This document shows, piece after piece, positions 1 through 5,622 of a DNA stretch of 37,193 nt. A program made the position numbers and the translations under genes. Source of the DNA: Candidatus Saccharimonadota bacterium (GTDB lineage: Bacteria > Patescibacteriota > Saccharimonadia > Saccharimonadales > Saccharimonadaceae); contig JAFWKY010000007.1 in NCBI GenBank assembly GCA_017514105.1, positions 1 to 37,193 of the forward strand. The letters are read 5' to 3'. Under the pieces are notes generated by a model, which searched no databases, was not told the DNA's origin, and saw only the letters and a list, made by a program, of their open reading frames with translations. The stretch's first letter is position 1. Every line of letters starts with the position of its first letter.

Positions 1-42
1 GTATTGATTGTCAAGGCATCCACTATCAGTGCCCTTAATTAC
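1..42 (-). rRNA. 23S rRNA, 5' end only (gene runs out of the window)
   Basis: On the minus strand the sequence contains GTGGATGCCTTGACA preceded by GGTAATTAAGGGCACTGA. This matches the conserved 5' end of bacterial 23S rRNA (the GGTGGATGCCTTGGCA region). The mature 5' end is placed near 42 by analogy with E. coli. The bulk of the gene lies beyond the left edge. Upstream, at higher coordinates, there is no 16S rRNA or tRNA before the AbiEii-like gene at 383, and a dedicated promoter is present, so this 23S appears to be transcribed apart from 16S. Confidence 0.88.
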
Positions 43-243
43 CTTTTTATGCATTGACATAACTAGCAATCGAAGTTCGATTGCGATGCTACGTCTTTAA
101 AATCTTTTCATCGTTAATCTCAAATTGTTAATCGGAGAGTCTTCAAGAATTGGTCTGAGTCGTTAAAAGCGGCCTCAAATTAATTCCTCGCTTTCCTATC
201 TTTCTGTAGAGGTCGCAAAGGCGACTTGCTTTAACTGTTACCC
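43..243 (-). other. 23S rRNA leader (pre-rRNA 5' spacer)
   Basis: This is the roughly 195-nt region between the predicted start (about 237) and the 23S 5' end. It contains no ORF or tRNA. A perfect 8-bp inverted repeat, GCAATCGA (66-73) with TCGATTGC (77-84) around a 3-nt loop, lies close to the 23S end. A second short hairpin (GTCGC/GCGAC around a 4-nt loop, near 212-225) lies near the start. Such stems are usual in rRNA leaders as processing or antitermination structures, but no specific box A was identified. Confidence 0.6.
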
Positions 244-272
244 ATTATATCGCACATTTCCGGGCATGTCAA
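244..272 (-). promoter_or_regulatory. Consensus sigma70-type promoter of the 23S unit
   Basis: On the minus strand, -35 TTGACA (267-272), a 17-bp spacer and -10 TATAAT (244-249) match the consensus at all 12 positions. The predicted start is near 237, about 195 nt upstream of the 23S 5' end. A promoter of this strength fits stable-RNA transcription. Confidence 0.88.
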
Positions 273-351
273 CACCTTTTTTGGACTTTTTTTGAGTTTT
301 TTGTGCATTTTGCATCTCCACAACTCCCTACGGAGGTGCGCACTGTTACTT

Positions 352-378
352 GTTACGAAAACTCGGAGTTTTCGTAAC
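352..378. repeat. 27-bp palindrome, copy 1 (left flank of the AbiE module)
   Basis: Two 13-bp arms, GTTACGAAAACTC (352-364) and its exact reverse complement (366-378), surround a single G at 365. The exact reverse complement of the whole 27-mer is found at 2081-2107, on the other side of the toxin-antitoxin pair. There is no T-tract on the minus strand after it, so it is not a typical intrinsic terminator although it lies just downstream of the AbiEii-like stop codon. Confidence 0.85.
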
Positions 379-382
379 AGCT

Positions 383-1408
383 CTATCCCAATTCGTTTAT
401 TTCTTTCTCAAGTTTCGCCATTTCATCAGTTATCATATTAAAATCTGGATATTCGCCATAAAACATCGACTGCATCGCATCGTAGTCTTTGCGCAAGACC
501 TCTTCATTGTCCGCAGACGGCACAAGCCTCAATGTCCCCGGCTTAGCCATATCATATCTCGCCCAGCCTGCATGATAAAACTTATCTTTGAACTCAGCAA
601 CATCCCTCAACAACTGTATATTATCCAACGCCGACTTCTTGAACGGTGATTTCGCCATACAATACATATCGTAGTAATGTCTAGAATATCTTTGCGGGGT
701 ACGATTCCCGTCCGGTCTGTGTGCCTCAGCGTGTAAGATTGTTGCTTTCTCCCAAAAACTTCTCTCCGCAGTAGTTGTCAAGATAACCGTTCCTACCTCC
801 ACAAAAAGATCGGAATAACATTCTGCTACATACGGCGTGATTAATGCGTTTTGAGTTGGTGTCCAGGCTGCAAGAGGGCCAATTTCCAGACGAATAGCCG
901 GCGTCAACGCAAAATCTCTGAAAATACTTGGATAGTGAAACAGTACAGTCAGCTCACCATTTTCTTCATACAAAGAAAACTTGCTACTTTTTGGCAAAAT
1001 ACCACCGATATCTTCCGAAATCTTTGGAATAAAGTCATCTGCCAAAAATTTCCTAAACTTCTCCGCACATTCAGCTTTAAATTTCTCCCGTTGATTATTA
1101 CTAGATAATCCCAATGGATAATCCTTTGCATATCCCAAGACTCGCCAATCCAAAATTAGATCAACATCCTCAGAAAATCTCTTAATCAGATGATATGCTT
1201 TCGAAAGGCTCGTCCCGCCCTTGAATGCCAAATGATCTCTCCACGGGCTTTCATGAAAAAGATAGTCCAGAATAAAACAAACCCAAAAATCTTTTTCTAC
1301 AATCCCCTCAGACATCCCAATTTTTGCGGCGGTATTACGAAACAACGCTTCGCGATCTTTAGCTGATAATCTAGCAACTTTACGCATCGTTTTTGTCACG
1401 ACTCCCAT
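383..1408 (-). CDS. AbiEii/AbiGii-type nucleotidyltransferase toxin
   Basis: The 341-residue product belongs to the nucleotidyltransferase AbiEii/AbiGii toxin family, the toxin half of AbiE-type (type IV) toxin-antitoxin and abortive-infection systems. The diagnostic region is FKGGTSLSKAYHLIKRFSED at about residues 62-81, giving the GG(S/T) nucleotide-binding loop, followed by the D81/D83 acidic pair. A later segment, RSFWEKATILHAEAHRP near residue 220, is also typical. Related toxins transfer nucleotides, probably to tRNA; the target here is unknown. The gene overlaps the upstream AbiEi-like gene by 29 bp, so the pair is translationally coupled. Neither candidate start (ATG at 1408 or at 1387) has a clear Shine-Dalgarno. 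The catalytic residues appear intact. Confidence 0.88.
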   Translation of the reverse strand: MGVVTKTMRKVARLSAKDREALFRNTAAKIGMSEGIVEKDFWVCFILDYLFHESPWRDHLAFKGGTSLSKAYHLIKRFSEDVDLILDWRVLGYAKDYPLGLSSNNQREKFKAECAEKFRKFLADDFIPKISEDIGGILPKSSKFSLYEENGELTVLFHYPSIFRDFALTPAIRLEIGPLAAWTPTQNALITPYVAECYSDLFVEVGTVILTTTAERSFWEKATILHAEAHRPDGNRTPQRYSRHYYDMYCMAKSPFKKSALDNIQLLRDVAEFKDKFYHAGWARYDMAKPGTLRLVPSADNEEVLRKDYDAMQSMFYGEYPDFNMITDEMAKLEKEINELG

Positions 1409-2027
1409 TCACGGCATCTACCGACGCAATTTCCTTGAGACAATTATAAATCCAAAGCGGCAAGTTATTCCCCTCTGCTAGCATTTTTTCACGCTCCGCT
1501 TGGTCAAAATGCGCCGCAAAGTTCGCAATCATTTCTTCTGTAATGCGCTCTTGCCCTATAGCACGCAGGGCCTGCACTGCCATAATAGTCTTCGGAGAAA
1601 GCGCAGCGAATTCGCGGTCTTCTCTATGAGTGAAAATGAGTTTTGCGTTTTTTAATTCATATTCTCTAGATGGCCCAGAACTGATAAATTCCCAGGTATT
1701 AGGAACCTGCGTAGAAATCCCCAAATAGTTTAATGCAGTTTCGCCACTTGGCGCAATCATCCAGCCATTTTTCTCAGCAAGGGCTTTGGCAACCTTTTGC
1801 GGATTTGGCTCGACCAACTCACCCAACATAGAATTATAAACAGGCTTTTCGTAAACACCTCTGACCATTCTGCGTATTAGTCCAGATGATTCCAAGCGTG
1901 CCAGAATTGCCTTTATTGAATCGTAATCACCGAGATCCAAAAATTTTTGGATATAAAAAATCTCACCCTCCGGATACGAGTTAATTCTGTCCATAATCTT
2001 TTTCGTAATATCTGTATTTTCTTGCAT
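1380..2027 (-). CDS. AbiEi-like antitoxin (DUF6088-type)
   Basis: The 215-residue product is the likely antitoxin partner. An N-terminal winged-helix-like region (about residues 1-70) is followed by a conserved block containing PNPQKVAKALAEKNGWMIAP and TALNYLGLSTQ-like sequence, typical of DUF6088 proteins paired with AbiEii toxins. The start at 2027 is chosen because AAGGA lies at 2034-2038, 6 nt upstream. An ATG at 2054 abuts the -10 box and cannot be used from that promoter. Antitoxins of this type usually repress their own operon; the palindrome at 2081-2107 overlaps the expected -35 position and is a natural operator candidate. The assignment to the family is from remembered motifs. Confidence 0.82.
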   Translation of the reverse strand: MQENTDITKKIMDRINSYPEGEIFYIQKFLDLGDYDSIKAILARLESSGLIRRMVRGVYEKPVYNSMLGELVEPNPQKVAKALAEKNGWMIAPSGETALNYLGISTQVPNTWEFISSGPSREYELKNAKLIFTHREDREFAALSPKTIMAVQALRAIGQERITEEMIANFAAHFDQAEREKMLAEGNNLPLWIYNCLKEIASVDAVNGSRDKNDA

Positions 2028-2054
2028 AATTAATCCTTTTGTATGACTAAACAT

Positions 2055-2060
2055 ATTATA
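2055..2060 (-). promoter_or_regulatory. Extended -10 promoter of the AbiE pair
   Basis: TATAAT at 2055-2060 (minus strand) is preceded by TGT, an extended -10. The expected -35 position (2078-2083) reads AACACT and is poor; it overlaps the edge of the palindrome at 2081-2107. The predicted start is near 2048, leaving a leader of about 20 nt that contains the Shine-Dalgarno. Confidence 0.6.
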
Positions 2061-2080
2061 ACATATTTTTTAACATAAGT

Positions 2081-2107
2081 GTTACGAAAACTCCGAGTTT
2101 TCGTAAC
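2081..2107. repeat. 27-bp palindrome, copy 2 (right flank, upstream of the AbiE promoter)
   Basis: Arms GTTACGAAAACTC (2081-2093) and its reverse complement (2095-2107) flank a single C at 2094. The 27-mer is the exact reverse complement of copy 1 at 352-378. It lies between the AbiE promoter and the terminator of the neighbouring surface-protein gene. It could be a mobility or recombination end, or an AbiEi operator. Confidence 0.85.
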
Positions 2108-2125
2108 AAATTCGAAAACAAAACC

Positions 2126-2156
2126 AGAAATACCGCTCTATTGGAGCGGTATTTCT
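2126..2156 (-). terminator. Intrinsic terminator of the DUF916-like gene
   Basis: A perfect 13-bp stem, AGAAATACCGCTC (2126-2138) with its complement at 2144-2156, surrounds a 5-nt loop. On the minus strand it is followed by GGTTTTGTTTTC. It lies 45 bp beyond the stop codon at 2202. Confidence 0.78.
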
Positions 2157-2201
2157 GCTACATTATCTTATGCGCAACTATTTCTTGCTTTGCCTCAATC
2201 A

Positions 2202-3185
2202 TTACGCGGCCGCAGCATCCTGTGCTCTCTTATTCTTTCCACGGCTTCGCGCACGCATCACGATCCAGATAATAATCGCAATGATGACGAAGAAGATCAA
2301 GAATAGTAACCATACCGGACAAACGATCACCAATTTTTCCGTCACGCTCGGTTCAGTATCGGTTGAATCATAATATACAGTCTGTCGCACTCTAAATATC
2401 CCCACCGCAGGAGTCTTGTCCCAAGTCTGAGTAATCATGCGCGTTGCTCCAGGCAACACATAACTTGACCCCATATCTTCCTCAGTAGTATAAACTTCTT
2501 CGTCAGAAAATAGCGGGAATACTTGCATGTTATAACTTATCTTTGCATGCGTATTTCCTTCATTTTTTACCACAAATGAGGTGGTAATCGGTGGCGTCAA
2601 CACAAATGATTGAATATTGTTATCCATAATCTCGCCTTTCACCACGATATCACCTGACACTTCTACGTAGACCAACGAAACTATCCCTAGTACTTCCCTA
2701 ATGGCCACGGTATCATCACTACTTGCTTTCTGTGTTGCTTCTGCATCCGTTTTTACTCGCACGCCGAAGTATTGTCCTCCTCCCCTTGCATCCTTCGGTA
2801 CCGTAATTGTATAATACGCCTTTCCTTTCTCCCCTGGTTTTAATACTCCGTGCACTTCTTCCGCCGCCGATTCGTCATCATCCGATATCGTCACCCAGTT
2901 TATAATATCCGTATAATCATTCTCGGCGTCAAAACTCGGCGAGTATTTTCCGTCATCACTTACCGAAAATGGTACTGCTTCCACAATGTAGTAGAAATCT
3001 CCTTCCGCATCACTCGGATTAAATGCGCTCACTTCCCCAGTCACCGACTGCCCAGGTGTCAACACATATTCCTGATCCTGTGGCGACACCGTAAAAGCCG
3101 ACACGCTAGCACAAGGAGCCAACGCACTCACTAACATCATCATGGTGCCAACTAAACTAACCAATATATTTTTATTTTTTGCCAT
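2202..3185 (-). CDS. Membrane-anchored surface protein, DUF916-like
   Basis: The 327-residue product has a Sec signal peptide (residues 1-30), an exported beta-rich body, and a C-terminal transmembrane helix (about 291-312) followed by a basic tail, giving a type I topology. The body starts with a segment like the DUF916/WxL-interacting fold: a PGQSVTGEV turn, NPSDAEGDFYY, INWVTI, then LKPGEKGKAYYTITVPKDARGGGQYFGV. In Firmicutes such proteins bind peptidoglycan or partner WxL proteins. No WxL partner was recognised here, so the role on this cell surface is unknown. Start: AAAGGAGG lies 5 nt upstream of the ATG, behind a TATAAT at 3211-3216. A hairpin terminator follows at 2126-2156. Confidence 0.75.
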   Translation of the reverse strand: MAKNKNILVSLVGTMMMLVSALAPCASVSAFTVSPQDQEYVLTPGQSVTGEVSAFNPSDAEGDFYYIVEAVPFSVSDDGKYSPSFDAENDYTDIINWVTISDDDESAAEEVHGVLKPGEKGKAYYTITVPKDARGGGQYFGVRVKTDAEATQKASSDDTVAIREVLGIVSLVYVEVSGDIVVKGEIMDNNIQSFVLTPPITTSFVVKNEGNTHAKISYNMQVFPLFSDEEVYTTEEDMGSSYVLPGATRMITQTWDKTPAVGIFRVRQTVYYDSTDTEPSVTEKLVIVCPVWLLFLIFFVIIAIIIWIVMRARSRGKNKRAQDAAAA

Positions 3186-3219
3186 TAATACCTCCTTTAT
3201 ATTACTCTATATTATACAC

Positions 3220-3786
3220 TTAATCAGATATTTCGCAAGAGAAACCTTTAGCTTCGTACTGTTTTTTTAGCCCATCTAGCGACTTTACTACATTCGTCCC
3301 CCGATCCAAGAGAAAATACTCTACTGTATTTTCATTTATTCTGCCTATATCTCGTGTCGTTTGCACGAATTGCATCTTCGTCCCATCAACGGAAAAATTA
3401 GACGAAAATATCTCTATATCCTCACCATACCTTTTGATCAAAACATCGTTGTAGTCTGACCTAGCATAAGTCTCCGCCGACTCCGCATTCTTTGCCGTTC
3501 CGTAATCTCCTTCGTATAACAGGGAAATAGACGACAGCTTATCGTCGCGAAAATTCGCCGTTATTGTATTCGCATAAGAGTTCGCTTGCACGCTGGTAAG
3601 CGCAGGATGCAAAGATGTTGCACTTTTACATACTATTCCTGTCACCTTTGCCTCGCCGCCAATTTTTACATCTCCGGTCGCCTCACCTCTCATCGCATTT
3701 ATTATTACTACTACAATCAGTACTACTGCAACTAGCACAAGCGCTAATCCTATCCATAACTGATTCTTTCCGTTATTTTTACTCAA
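3220..3786 (-). CDS. Hypothetical membrane-anchored extracytoplasmic protein
   Basis: The 188-residue protein is not assigned to a family. It has one N-terminal transmembrane helix (about residues 10-32) and a soluble extracellular domain with two cysteines, one early (GIVCKS) and one near the C terminus (FSCEISD), possibly a disulfide. The TTG start at 3786 is preferred because GGAGG lies just before it. An in-frame ATG at 3816 overlaps the -10 box (TGC-TATAAT, 3805-3810). It is followed within 35 bp by the DUF916-like gene, so the two may be co-transcribed, although the latter has its own -10. Confidence 0.65.
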   Translation of the reverse strand: MSKNNGKNQLWIGLALVLVAVVLIVVVIINAMRGEATGDVKIGGEAKVTGIVCKSATSLHPALTSVQANSYANTITANFRDDKLSSISLLYEGDYGTAKNAESAETYARSDYNDVLIKRYGEDIEIFSSNFSVDGTKMQFVQTTRDIGRINENTVEYFLLDRGTNVVKSLDGLKKQYEAKGFSCEISD

Positions 3787-3804
3787 TTTACCTCCTTTCC
3801 TACC

Positions 3805-3810
3805 ATTATA
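3805..3810 (-). promoter_or_regulatory. Extended -10 promoter of the 3220-3786 gene
   Basis: TATAAT on the minus strand is preceded by TGC, with no clear -35. It is nested directly behind the terminator hairpin at 3817-3842 of the upstream surface-protein gene. The predicted start near 3798 leaves a short leader that is nearly all Shine-Dalgarno (AAAGGAGG). Confidence 0.6.
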
Positions 3811-3816
3811 GCACAA

Positions 3817-3842
3817 AAATCCTCCCGTCTCCGGGAGGATTT
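3817..3842 (-). terminator. Intrinsic terminator of the 3861-4481 gene
   Basis: A perfect 11-bp stem, AAATCCTCCCG (3817-3827) with its complement at 3832-3842, surrounds a 4-nt loop. On the minus strand it runs into TTTTTGTGC, 19 bp after the stop codon. Confidence 0.85.
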
Positions 3843-3860
3843 ACCCGAACTAATCTATAA

Positions 3861-4481
3861 TTAGTTAGTTGCTAACAAGTTATAGGTAATCGTACCTTGG
3901 TAGTTACCAGCCTTGGTCTCAGAACCAATCTTAGCGGTGTAAGTTGCCTTCCAAGCATCACCAGCAGTTGCGGTAGTGCTGTTGCTTCTAGTAATAATAG
4001 TACCAGTAGCGGTACCAGCCGAAGTGCCCTCCGTTGCACTATCAGGCAACTGAGCAGCCGTAATACCGCTAGTTATGGTCTCAATCGCAGCATGCCATCC
4101 ACTTGTAGTGGTAAGACCGGACAAATCAGCCAAGTATACAAACTTGTCAGAAATCGCTGGGCTTGCGTTGTCAATGTTAGCCAAATCTTGCGCAGTAGCA
4201 GTTACGGTATAACCTTTGTTATTGTTGCAGAATACATTAAATGTGTGAACATTCGTTCCAGAATCACCACTGGTTGATGGATTGACAGTTTCACCATTTG
4301 CACCAGTAGCGGTATAAGTACCATCAAGCGTACCAGTACCAGAAGCCCTAAAAGTACAAGAAGGGCTAACAGTTACCTTAATGGTATCCTGCACATCAAT
4401 GTCATCAGCAGCAAACACGCCAACTACTGGCATGGCTGCGAGAGCTACTGAAGCTACACCTGCGATTAAAGCTTTTTTCAT
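3861..4481 (-). CDS. Secreted two-cysteine surface protein (paralogue of 5623-6669)
   Basis: The 206-residue protein has a signal peptide ending near VFAADD (residue 26) and no C-terminal anchor, so it is probably secreted or assembled on the surface. It shares DTIKVTV-PSCTFR, then F-V/L-FCNNN-GY-VTAT, and a closing T-IG/VGSET-AG-Y-GTI-Y-L block with the protein at 5623-6669. The two cysteines (about C42 and C85) are conserved between them and could form a disulfide. The family is not recognised; pilin-like or surface-layer roles are guesses. Strong expression is likely: a TTGACA/17/TAAAAT promoter, a 72-nt leader with GGAAGGAG, and a strong terminator. Confidence 0.75.
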   Translation of the reverse strand: MKKALIAGVASVALAAMPVVGVFAADDIDVQDTIKVTVSPSCTFRASGTGTLDGTYTATGANGETVNPSTSGDSGTNVHTFNVFCNNNKGYTVTATAQDLANIDNASPAISDKFVYLADLSGLTTTSGWHAAIETITSGITAAQLPDSATEGTSAGTATGTIITRSNSTTATAGDAWKATYTAKIGSETKAGNYQGTITYNLLATN

Positions 4482-4559
4482 AATTATTATTCTCCTTCCA
4501 CCAAATGTGGAAAATTATTTTGTATTTTGTGTTAAATGTAATGACCTTTAACATTTCTT

Positions 4560-4588
4560 ATTTTACATAACCAGAATGACTTTGTCAA
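4560..4588 (-). promoter_or_regulatory. Strong promoter of the secreted-protein gene 3861-4481
   Basis: On the minus strand, -35 TTGACA (4583-4588), a 17-bp spacer and -10 TAAAAT (4560-4565) are present. The predicted start is near 4553, giving a 5' leader of about 72 nt. This is long for this window and includes a small inverted repeat (CCACATTTGGTGG, near 4498-4510) just before the Shine-Dalgarno. Confidence 0.75.
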
Positions 4589-4664
4589 CAAATATTTTAA
4601 TGATTTTTTAAGTTTTTTATTTCGGTTTTCCACAAGCCGACAGATATGCTATAATGACAAAAGT

Positions 4665-5366
4665 ATGAGAATACAATTACAAAAGAGGTTAAACATTTTT
4701 GCCGACGAAACTGGAGAATTCGGCTTTACGAAGGGATCTGCTAGATTCTACGGCGTCTCTTTTGTTTTTCATGAACAGGACGACAGTATTTCTAAGTATG
4801 TAAACGAACTAAACGTCCGTCTCGGATTGCTCGATTTTTATTCAATGGTGCATATGGGCGATCTCGTTTCTGGTCATGAAGACTTCGCCGGAATGGATAT
4901 TGCAGAAAGACGGCGTATATACACCCAACTATACAGATTTTCTACAAAAGTTCCGGCAAAATATCATTCCGTGATAATTGACAAAAAGGCTTTCAACGAC
5001 GATACTTTGCTTAGCGAAGCGATTGAACGTGAGTTGCAAAAGTTTGTTCTGGATCATCTGGCATACTTACAGCAATTTGACGAGATAAAAGTATATTATG
5101 ATGGTGGTCAGAAGCAACTAGGTAAAATTATAGACGAAGTATTTAGTAAGTTATCGGGTTATCATCGAGAAAGCAACTTTGACCATCTTGAAAAGAAATT
5201 ATTTCAAGTGGCAGATATGTTAACATATACGGATAAGCTGATCTATAAGTATAATAAGAATATCAAGTTCTCAAATACAGAAAAGGGATTTTTTGACGTA
5301 AAGACAATTATACGGATAAAGCGGGAACTTAAAAAACATCGGTTCGAACAAAATAACGGCCATTAA
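4665..5366 (+). CDS. DUF3800 domain protein
   Basis: The 233-residue product resembles DUF3800, a family with an RNase H-like fold. The N terminus (NIFADETGEFGF) carries the acidic D-E pair, VYYDGG (about residue 145) a further aspartate, and FQVADMLTYTDKLIY the C-terminal aspartate motif. Function is unknown; DUF3800 genes often occur in accessory or defence-associated regions. An extended -10 (TGC-TATAAT, 4650-4655) ends 9 nt before the ATG, so the mRNA would be nearly leaderless. The stop codon lies inside the loop of a hairpin (5350-5378). It sits in opposite orientation between two paralogous surface-protein genes, suggesting later insertion. Confidence 0.72.
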   Translation: MRIQLQKRLNIFADETGEFGFTKGSARFYGVSFVFHEQDDSISKYVNELNVRLGLLDFYSMVHMGDLVSGHEDFAGMDIAERRRIYTQLYRFSTKVPAKYHSVIIDKKAFNDDTLLSEAIERELQKFVLDHLAYLQQFDEIKVYYDGGQKQLGKIIDEVFSKLSGYHRESNFDHLEKKLFQVADMLTYTDKLIYKYNKNIKFSNTEKGFFDVKTIIRIKRELKKHRFEQNNGH

Positions 5367-5468
5367 GACCGTTATTTTGGCGGTGCATTCGCACCAACTC
5401 GAGGCGAATCGGAGCCACTGAAAGCAGCGGACGACTCTAGGGGTATCTTCTATAGACAATACCCTGTA
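5348..5468 (-). ncRNA. Candidate structured small RNA (about 120 nt)
   Basis: No convincing ORF explains this stretch, but a minus-strand promoter (5475-5502), several stems and a terminator are arranged as in a small-RNA gene. Stem 1: GGGTAT/ATACCC (5459-5464 with 5441-5446). Stem 2: GAGTCG/CGATTC (5432-5437 with 5406-5411, one G-U) enclosing CCGCTG/CAGTGG (5425-5430 with 5415-5420, one G-U that exists only in the minus-strand RNA). Stem 3: GGTGC/GCACC (5391-5395 with 5382-5386) around GAAT. An alternative ATTCGC/GCGAAT pairing could compete with stems 2 and 3. The RNA would overlap the 3' end of the DUF3800 gene in antisense. It matches no RNA family known to me; 4.5S, 6S and tRNA were considered and rejected. 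Confidence 0.45.
5350..5378. terminator. Bidirectional hairpin terminator
   Basis: AAAATAACGG (5350-5359) pairs perfectly with CCGTTATTTT (5369-5378). The stop codon of the DUF3800 gene lies in the loop. U-rich sequence follows in both directions (TTTTGG on plus, TTTTGTTC on minus), so it can end both the DUF3800 mRNA and the candidate minus-strand RNA. Confidence 0.65.
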
Positions 5469-5474
5469 TATATT

Positions 5475-5502
5475 ATTATACAAAAGTTTTAATATTTTTC
5501 AA
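5475..5502 (-). promoter_or_regulatory. Promoter of the candidate small RNA
   Basis: On the minus strand, -35 TTGAAA (5497-5502), a 16-bp spacer and -10 TATAAT (5475-5480) are present. The predicted start is near 5468. No protein gene follows on the minus strand before the hairpin terminator. Confidence 0.6.
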
Positions 5503-5571
5503 GAGTTTTTTGACATTATAATTACGTATAGATGTAGCCGTCGAATATAAGAATTTTTACTAAGGCAAGAC

Positions 5572-5604
5572 AAAAAAACTAAGCGTTTCACCGCCTAGTT
5601 TTTT
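5572..5604 (-). terminator. Intrinsic terminator of the 5623-6669 gene
   Basis: On the minus strand, CTAGGCG pairs with CGCTTAG (one G-U) around a 6-nt loop, followed by seven T. It begins 19 bp after the stop codon at 5623. Confidence 0.82.
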
Positions 5605-5622
5605 GCTCAGTAGTTTCGGTTT

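Noticed and set aside
352-378. Left palindrome as an ordinary intrinsic terminator of the toxin gene
   Set aside because: There is no T-run on the minus strand after it, and the same sequence recurs upstream of the operon, so a terminator does not explain both copies.
350-649. Plus-strand ORFs starting in the palindromes (350 and 2079)
   Set aside because: They begin with TTG or GTG inside the repeat, lack ribosome binding sites, and lie antisense to well-supported genes.
352-2107. Palindromes as integron attC or Xer dif sites
   Set aside because: The arms do not carry the GTTRRRY core or the 11-6-11 dif layout; no integrase or recombinase gene is present in the window.
5380-5470. tRNA or 4.5S (SRP) RNA in the structured stretch after the DUF3800 gene
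   Set aside because: No T-loop (TTCGANNC) in a cloverleaf arrangement and no GGUCAGG/GGAAGG-AGCAGCC SRP motif could be placed on either strand.
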